Shown one piece after another: positions 5,682 through 10,033 of a stretch of DNA of 10,033 nt. A program made the translations under genes and the position numbers. Each line of letters starts with the position of its first letter. Positions within the stretch are counted from its first letter, which is position 1. Location of the stretch: positions 1-10,033 of the forward strand of contig JAFGEY010000365.1 in assembly GCA_016931365.1 (NCBI GenBank). Direction: 5' to 3'. The notes below the pieces were generated by a model. It was not told the origin of the DNA. It ran no database searches and was given only the letters and a program-made list of their open reading frames with translations. The DNA is from Anaerolineae bacterium (GTDB lineage: Bacteria; Chloroflexota; Anaerolineae; JAFGEY01).

Positions 5682-6458
5682 TTAGCGGCCCATCTTGCGC
5701 AACGCTTGCAGGCTGCGCCCAGAGATCTCAAAGCCCAGCCCGTCCGCGCTGCCCTCCTCGATCACGTACCACAACGGCTTGTGCAATGTGTCGCAGAGGC
5801 CGAAAATCACATTCCAGTCGGCCACTCCCTCGCCGATCACCGACTCCGGCGCGCCGCCATAGTCCTTCAGGTGTACCGACTTGGCCCGCCCCGGAAAGGC
5901 CTTGAGCATCGCCACCGGGTCGCCGCCGCCGCCGGCGCAGTTGCCGATGTCGAGCTGCATCACCACGTCGGCGCTGGTGTTGCTGAACAAAATCTCCCAC
6001 GCCGTTCGATCGCCAAACCGGACGAAATCGAACCCGTGCGCGTGATAGCCGGTGCGCATACCCAACGGCTTGATCTTGTCTGCGACGCCGTTGAGGATGT
6101 CCGCCAGCTCCATAATGGTGTCGAGCGCGCCCATCCGCCCCTTGTCGGCGGCGATGATCAGAAACTTGTTGCCCAAAATCTGGTTGAACTCGATTGTGCG
6201 GGCCAGGTTGTCGCCGAGCAGCGCGTCGGTGCTGAGGTGAAAGCCGCAGCAGGCCAGACCGTTGTCGTCGTACATCGCGCGGATCTCTTGCGCCGACCAG
6301 CCTTTCCAACCAGGCTCCCGGCCGTCATAGCCCCACGGTTCGGCGCCGACGTAACCGAGGTCGGCGACGGCCTTGAGCGTGGCGGGTAAGTTCTTATCGC
6401 ACTCGCCGCGCACCGAAAAGAGTTGCAATCCCACTGGAACACGTTTTGTCTGAATCAT
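5682..6458 (-). CDS. Sugar phosphate isomerase/epimerase-like TIM barrel (AP_endonuc_2 / xylose-isomerase-like)
   Basis: This 258-residue cytoplasmic protein probably isomerises or epimerises a sugar or related polyol with a divalent metal. The family opening is PVGLQLFSVRGE (8-19), followed by LGYVGAEPWG (34-43). Likely active-site and metal residues are His74 (CGFHLS), His139/His141 (GYHAHGFDF), Asp170 (MQLDIGN), His196 (SVHLKDY), Glu210 (IGEG) and Glu234/235 (YVIEEGS), placed as in this superfamily. The ATG at 6458 has GAGGAGG 9 nt upstream. It lies 24 nt after the stop of the GH30-like gene and is surely in the same transcript. Its stop codon TAA falls in the right direct repeat of palindromic element 2. 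The exact substrate cannot be told. Confidence 0.88.
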   Translation of the reverse strand: MIQTKRVPVGLQLFSVRGECDKNLPATLKAVADLGYVGAEPWGYDGREPGWKGWSAQEIRAMYDDNGLACCGFHLSTDALLGDNLARTIEFNQILGNKFLIIAADKGRMGALDTIMELADILNGVADKIKPLGMRTGYHAHGFDFVRFGDRTAWEILFSNTSADVVMQLDIGNCAGGGGDPVAMLKAFPGRAKSVHLKDYGGAPESVIGEGVADWNVIFGLCDTLHKPLWYVIEEGSADGLGFEISGRSLQALRKMGR

Positions 6459-6482
6459 TACAATGTCCTCCTCAAAAATTCT

Positions 6483-7925
6483 TCATTGAACGGTAATCAC
6501 GCCAACACTGCGCGGAGATAGCGTCAGTGCTAACACACTTTTCTGCACGTTCAGCGCGGCCGGCGGCTGCTCGCCCGTCGCATTCAATTCGACCAGTTTG
6601 TATGCGCCGTCAGGCAGCCCTTCGATCTGCACCGGCTGCGGCCGGATGTTGTTGTTGACCAGCCACAACGAAACTCCCTTTTCCCCCACGGCAGCGACGC
6701 TGTGCAGGGTGAACGTGTCGGGTGAGGTTTCGATCACCTGCGTGCCCGGCGCAAACACGCGCGACCAATGGGCCAGTACGTCGAGAATGGGGAAAGGTAC
6801 GGCGCCGTCATTGGTGTTGTAATCGGTGCCGCTCATCTGCCAGTAGAGCAGCACCTCGGCGCGGCTGAATTTGAGCGTCCGGCTGTAGGCGATGGCCAGG
6901 TTGAGCGCATTGGGCCAGGCGGGAAACTCGGCGCTTCGCTGCCACAGGGCGGCATCCCAGCCGCCCTCAGTCATCCACACCTCAAGACCCTGCGCCTGTG
7001 CCCACTCTCCCAGTTGTTTGAGCGTGGTGTCGGGCACGCTCAAGCCGTCCCAAGTGTGGCAGGCCAGGGGGCCCAGAAAGGGCCGGGCGGCCTCTTGTTG
7101 CCAGATCGACTTGGCGTACAGCAGACAGCCGCCCATGTTGGCTCCATCGGCGAGCAGCCAGCGCGTGGGCAGACCCAACTCGGCGAACCGCGCCCCACCA
7201 ACCCTGGCCAATGTGGCTTGTTCCTCCGGCGACAGGCGCACGTTGACGCCGATGTCGGCCTCGTTGAACGAGATGTAATCCAGGGTTACACCATAGACAT
7301 CGCGCGCGTGCAGCAGCCACGCCGCCCACGATTCAATCGCTTCGTCGATCATTTCGGGCGGGATGCGCCGCTCGCTTTCGTCGCCAGGGTTGGAGACCAT
7401 CCAATCGGGCACGTCCCACGCGCTGGCGACCGTCTTTACTCCCTCGACCTGGACCTGCGGCAAAAATGCAAAAGCGGCGTGGTTGAACGCTGAATCACTG
7501 AATGCATCGGCATTTATCGTGAACGGATCGCCGTCGTCATTTTCTGGCTCCCAATCTTCCAGGCTGGCGCGGACGCGAAACACCGACATACCCAGCGTTT
7601 CGATGTTCAGCCGGGCTATGGGATCGATCGGCTCGGTGACGCGCGGAAACTTGTGGATGAAATTGCCGCCCCCCACCTCGCGGATCGTCTGCCGGGTGTG
7701 CGTGGGGTCGACTTGAATGTTCGCCAAAGGTGCCAGATCTGGTGTCGGCGTGGCTATTGGCGGCGGTGTGGCCGTGAGCGCGAGCGTGGCTGTGGGTGTC
7801 TGCGTTGCTACCGGTGCCGCCGACAGCGGCGGGGTGACAGTCTCGGTGCGTGCGCACGCGGCAAGTAGGATAGTAGACAGGATCAGCGCCAGAATTTGGT
7901 TTGGGCGGAATACAAGATGTGTCAT
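6483..7925 (-). CDS. GH30-like glycoside hydrolase lipoprotein
   Basis: This is a probable surface-anchored endo- or exo-glycosidase of clan GH-A acting on a plant or microbial polysaccharide. It has 480 residues. Residues 1-24 are a lipoprotein signal ending in LLAAC (Cys24). Residues 25-65 form a Thr/Pro/Ala-rich linker (TQTPTATLALTATPPPIATP). The catalytic barrel spans about 80-395: GGGNFIHKF near its start, Asn221-Glu222 in ISFNEADIG as acid/base, and Glu320 in WMTEGGWD as nucleophile, as expected for the GH30 arrangement. Residues 396-480 form the beta-rich side domain typical of GH30. The ATG at 7925 is chosen because AGAGGA lies just upstream and the signal peptide begins there; an upstream ATG at 8030 has neither. 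Glucuronoxylanase, glucosidase or fucosidase activity cannot be separated by eye. Confidence 0.82.
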   Translation of the reverse strand: MTHLVFRPNQILALILSTILLAACARTETVTPPLSAAPVATQTPTATLALTATPPPIATPTPDLAPLANIQVDPTHTRQTIREVGGGNFIHKFPRVTEPIDPIARLNIETLGMSVFRVRASLEDWEPENDDGDPFTINADAFSDSAFNHAAFAFLPQVQVEGVKTVASAWDVPDWMVSNPGDESERRIPPEMIDEAIESWAAWLLHARDVYGVTLDYISFNEADIGVNVRLSPEEQATLARVGGARFAELGLPTRWLLADGANMGGCLLYAKSIWQQEAARPFLGPLACHTWDGLSVPDTTLKQLGEWAQAQGLEVWMTEGGWDAALWQRSAEFPAWPNALNLAIAYSRTLKFSRAEVLLYWQMSGTDYNTNDGAVPFPILDVLAHWSRVFAPGTQVIETSPDTFTLHSVAAVGEKGVSLWLVNNNIRPQPVQIEGLPDGAYKLVELNATGEQPPAALNVQKSVLALTLSPRSVGVITVQ

Positions 7926-7972
7926 CGTGTCCTCTTGTTCCTGCGAGGAATGGATACAAGTGAATGGTCGCA

Positions 7973-7981
7973 AGTATAACA
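7973..7981 (-). promoter_or_regulatory. Extended -10 promoter for the GH30/isomerase operon
   Basis: The minus strand reads TGT-TATACT (7981-7973), an extended -10 box, about 48 nt upstream of the GH30 ATG at 7925. No good -35 hexamer lies at the proper distance, which is common for extended -10 promoters or for promoters needing an activator. Confidence 0.4.
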
Positions 7982-8000
7982 CAAGACGACAGATTCGGCC

Positions 8001-8039
8001 ATTGGACAAAACGCACAACATTGAGTACACTGGACAAAA
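8001..8039. promoter_or_regulatory. Divergent control region with TTGGAC-N18-TACACT promoter and repeated TGGACAAAA
   Basis: TTGGAC (8002-8007) and TACACT (8026-8031), 18 nt apart, form a moderate plus-strand promoter for the DUF296 gene at 8061. The 9-mer TGGACAAAA occurs twice in the same direction, at 8003-8011 and 8031-8039, 28 bp apart. It lies behind the minus-strand promoter of the GH30 gene and could be a regulator site. This is inference from repetition only. Confidence 0.35.
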
Positions 8040-8060
8040 TTCGTCTTGAGGAGTGCGACC

Positions 8061-8507
8061 ATGCTGTATTCAGAAGCCAGACCGGGCCGTGTGTTCGTGA
8101 TCCGCCTGGAACACGGCGACATCTTGCACAAAGAGATCGAGCGGTTCGCCCGCGAGCACGCGATCCGCGCTGCCGCGTTGATCGTCGTCGGCGGGGGCGA
8201 CACGGGCAGCACGCTCGTCGTCGGGCCGGAGCGCGGCGATCAGCGACCAATCGTGCCGATGACCTATGTGCTAGACAACGTCCACGAGATTGCCGGCACG
8301 GGCACGCTGTTCTGGGATCAGGAGACCGACGAGCCGCTGCTGCACATGCACATCGCTTGCGGCCGCGAAGGTGCGACCCGAACCGGCTGCGTCCGCCAGG
8401 GCGTTCGGGTGTGGCAGTTGATGGAGATCGTGCTGTGGGAACTGGTCGACAGCTCGGCCCGCCGCGTGCTCGACGCCGGCCTGGGATTCAAAGTGCTGAT
8501 CCCGTAA
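8061..8507 (+). CDS. PPC/DUF296 domain protein
   Basis: This 148-residue stand-alone PPC domain (plant and prokaryote conserved, DUF296) is a trimeric metal-binding fold found in plants next to AT-hooks and in bacteria alone. The biochemical role in bacteria is unknown; some members have been named putative DNA-binding proteins. Visible features are the N-terminal strand GRVFVIRLEHGDIL (9-22), AALIVVGGG (38-46), and the metal-site region PLLHMHIACGR (92-102) with His95 and His97. The third conserved histidine, normally in a GGH motif, appears as Cys110 in RTGC. The ATG at 8061 follows GAGGAG by 8 nt; an in-frame TTG at 8046 would lie in front of that site. It diverges from the GH30 operon and converges on the histidine phosphatase gene 12 nt away. 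Confidence 0.85.
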   Translation: MLYSEARPGRVFVIRLEHGDILHKEIERFAREHAIRAAALIVVGGGDTGSTLVVGPERGDQRPIVPMTYVLDNVHEIAGTGTLFWDQETDEPLLHMHIACGREGATRTGCVRQGVRVWQLMEIVLWELVDSSARRVLDAGLGFKVLIP

Positions 8508-8519
8508 GCTTCCCGGCGG

Positions 8520-9191
8520 TCAAACTCTGCGCGGACGAGTCGGCGGCGCAAGCAAGGGCGATCCGAGGTGTGACAGGTCATTGATCGCCAGCGCCTTGAG
8601 GTGGGCAAACCCATCCTGCTCGACCATCTCCAGGCGGGTCACGCCGGTGGGATGGATGTGCAGCGACACAAAGACCATCGGCAGCGCCCAGTGCAAAACA
8701 TCGGCCAACAGGGTGAGGATCACTCCCTTGTGGCAAAAGAGGGCAATCCGCCGGTCCGATCCGCCCTCCACGCGATAAGCGTGCCCTTCTCGCACATAGC
8801 CGTACGACTGTAACAGGTCGTTCAGCCCTGCCCGTACGTGCGCAAACTGCTCGGCTCCTTCCGGCATTGCGCCATCCGGCTCGAACCAGTCGTTTTGCGT
8901 GCCCAGCGTCGCGGCCTGCAAAAACATCGCCCCCGGCGCTTCCCACAAATAGACCTCGCCGCGTTTGATCCCTCGCTCGCGCAGCCAGTCAAGCGTCACC
9001 GGCAACAGCCCCTTGGCTTGGGCGGTAAAGGCGCACGTCGCCCGGGCGCGGCCCAGTGGGCTGACGTAAAGATCGTCGATTTGAACCTGCGCCAGGGCCT
9101 GGGACAACTGCCGGGCTTCCTCGAACCCGCGCTCGGTCAGGCTGTCTTGAGCGTAATCGGGATCGCCGTGACGAATCAACAGTAATTCCAT
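8520..9191 (-). CDS. Histidine phosphatase superfamily protein
   Basis: This 223-residue cytoplasmic phosphatase or mutase belongs to the phosphoglycerate-mutase-like branch. The RHG motif is at 7-9 (LLLIRHGDPDY), with His8 forming the phosphoenzyme. SPLGRARAT (44-52) carries the second phosphate-binding arginine, and FCHKGVI has the second catalytic histidine, His154. Glu111 in MPEGAEQF is a possible general acid. The substrate is unknown. The ATG at 9191 has AAGGA 9 nt upstream, but that AGGAT can pair with ATCCT right before the start (loop CGT), so the ribosome site may be partly hidden. The last 20 residues are Pro/Arg-rich. It follows the alpha/beta hydrolase gene after a 179-nt gap holding a long inverted repeat. 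Confidence 0.88.
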   Translation of the reverse strand: MELLLIRHGDPDYAQDSLTERGFEEARQLSQALAQVQIDDLYVSPLGRARATCAFTAQAKGLLPVTLDWLRERGIKRGEVYLWEAPGAMFLQAATLGTQNDWFEPDGAMPEGAEQFAHVRAGLNDLLQSYGYVREGHAYRVEGGSDRRIALFCHKGVILTLLADVLHWALPMVFVSLHIHPTGVTRLEMVEQDGFAHLKALAINDLSHLGSPLLAPPTRPRRV

Positions 9192-9234
9192 AGGATACGA
9201 TCCTTTCAGCGGCTTTGCTGAACAAGTCGGTTTT

Positions 9235-9334
9235 CAACGTCAAGACGCCAGGGTGCAAAGACGCAAAGAATACTTATAGTCATAGAATGTCGTTCTTAAT
9301 TGTGAAAGTTTGGTGACCTGGCGTCTTTGCGTTG
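9235..9334. repeat. Long inverted repeat (third hairpin-type intergenic repeat)
   Basis: CAACGTCAAGACGCCAGG (9235-9252) matches the complement of 9317-9334 at 16 of 18 positions. Inside the left arm, GCAAAGACGCAAAG (9255-9268) is a second copy of the same 'CAAAGACGC' theme. The intervening 60 bp are AT-rich. No matching terminal repeats or convincing target duplication were found, so it is called only a repeat. It lies between two minus-strand genes in a 179-bp gap. Confidence 0.7.
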
Positions 9335-9370
9335 AGGTTCTTTAGTACGCTCCTGGCGGTTTGTCAACCC

Positions 9371-10033
9371 TCACCCCTGGCCGGGTACGAGTTTTTCCCA
9401 CAGGAAATCGTAGGCCCGCCGCCCGCTGATCTGGTGCCGCCCCTCGAAAAAGTCGCCTTCTACCTGCGCCGAGGCCCCAAACACGCCGTACACCTCACGC
9501 GCGCGCGCCAGGCTGGCCTGCGCCGAATCGATGGGAAAGATGGGGTCCTTGCTGCCCGATTCGATCAAAAATGGGCGCGGCGCGATCAGCCCCACCAGGT
9601 CGTACATCTCGCCGAAACGACCCAGCCCCGGCACAAAGTTGCAGGTGCAGTGGCTCATCGCCAGAATGCTGTCACGAAAGGTACAGTAATAGCCGCTGAC
9701 CACGCAGGCGCGGATGCGCTCGTCGAGGGCGGTGGAGAAAAAGGTGTGCAGGCCGCCGCCGGAAAGGCCCATCGCACCCAGGCGACGGCAGTCAAACTCG
9801 GCGCGGGTATGCAGATAGTCGATCAGCCGTTTGGCATCCCACACGCGCAGGCCCAGCGCCGATCCGCCGAGGTGAAAGGCCAGCTTGGCCGTGTGATCGC
9901 AGGTCGAGGGCGCCGTGCCGGCGATCGGCCCGTCGAGGTAGCTGAAATCGGTCTGCCGCTCGCCAAAGCACGAGATCTCGGGGGCCGCCACCGCAAACCC
10001 GCGCCGGCACAGGGCCACGGCAAAGTCCTTGTG
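9371..10033 (-). CDS. Alpha/beta hydrolase, acetyl-xylan-esterase-like (partial, N-terminus beyond 10033)
   Basis: The 220 visible C-terminal residues resemble the Abhydrolase_7/dienelactone-hydrolase-like group often annotated as acetyl xylan esterases. Motifs are GAMGLSGGGLHT with the nucleophile Ser, the family signature DERIRACVVSGYYCTFRDSI, HCTCNFVPGLGRFGEMYDL, LIAPRPFLIESGSKDPIFPI with the catalytic Asp, and FFEGRHQISGRRAYDFL with the catalytic His. The complete triad is therefore present. The reading frame remains open to the window edge, so the start and any signal peptide are not visible. An esterase acting on sugar esters would fit the GH30/isomerase operon nearby, but the genes are not in the same transcript. 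The substrate remains uncertain. Confidence 0.85.
   Translation of the reverse strand, partial: HKDFAVALCRRGFAVAAPEISCFGERQTDFSYLDGPIAGTAPSTCDHTAKLAFHLGGSALGLRVWDAKRLIDYLHTRAEFDCRRLGAMGLSGGGLHTFFSTALDERIRACVVSGYYCTFRDSILAMSHCTCNFVPGLGRFGEMYDLVGLIAPRPFLIESGSKDPIFPIDSAQASLARAREVYGVFGASAQVEGDFFEGRHQISGRRAYDFLWEKLVPGQG

Noticed and set aside
5523..6389. Plus-strand open frames through element 2 and the isomerase gene
   Set aside because: They start inside the palindromic repeat and run antisense to a well-recognised TIM-barrel protein, with no ribosome site.
6768..7493. Plus-strand open frame of 241 codons
   Set aside because: It is antisense to the GH30-like gene, whose catalytic motifs and signal peptide are clear.
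9228..9362. CGGTTT direct repeats (9228-9233 and 9357-9362) as a target duplication around the third inverted repeat
   Set aside because: The sequences just inside these repeats do not form matching inverted ends, and six bases recur easily by chance.

Overview
The window is about 60% GC and carries eleven protein genes, two of them cut by the window edges, packed with short intergenic gaps. No rRNA, tRNA, CRISPR array, phage gene or transposase is visible. The mix suggests a member of the Chloroflexota (Anaerolineae-like) or a similar free-living heterotroph: a lipoprotein glycosidase behind a Thr/Pro-rich 'TPT-ATP' linker, a TPR protein with a Cys-rich head, a stand-alone corrinoid-enzyme activation protein, and dispersed hairpin repeats between genes. 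This placement is inference from gene style, not a database result.

Layout, left to right. On the minus strand, 886-1596 (MetH-activation-like protein) and 1-742 (tandem GNAT acetyltransferase) look like one old operon, now split by a small palindromic element (756-874). A divergent promoter region (1597-1736) separates it from a plus-strand pair: an alkyltransferase-like DNA-damage protein (1737-2054) overlapping by 4 nt a fusion of an effector-binding-like domain to a GrpB/UPF0157 domain (2051-3055). A well-formed promoter drives a Cys-rich TPR protein (3231-4238). A TPP riboswitch and intrinsic terminator (4265-4413) precede a thiamine-binding lipoprotein (4432-5472), which ends in a strong terminator.

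A second small palindromic element (5519-5678) then separates this gene from a convergent minus-strand carbohydrate operon: a GH30-like lipoprotein (6483-7925) followed by a sugar-phosphate-isomerase-like TIM barrel (5682-6458). A divergent plus-strand gene encodes a PPC/DUF296 protein (8061-8507). Two minus-strand genes follow: a histidine phosphatase (8520-9191) and a partial alpha/beta hydrolase resembling acetyl xylan esterases (9371-10033), separated by another long inverted repeat (9235-9334).

The observation I rate highest is the pair of palindromic elements. They have different cores but share related ends (consensus about GTAACTGCTCAGCC), and each is flanked by an 8-9 bp direct repeat that looks like a target-site duplication. 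In one case the duplicated site contains a ribosome binding site, and in the other a stop codon. Both uninterrupted sites can be reconstructed by eye and make genetic sense. They look like non-autonomous transposable elements (MITEs) of one family.
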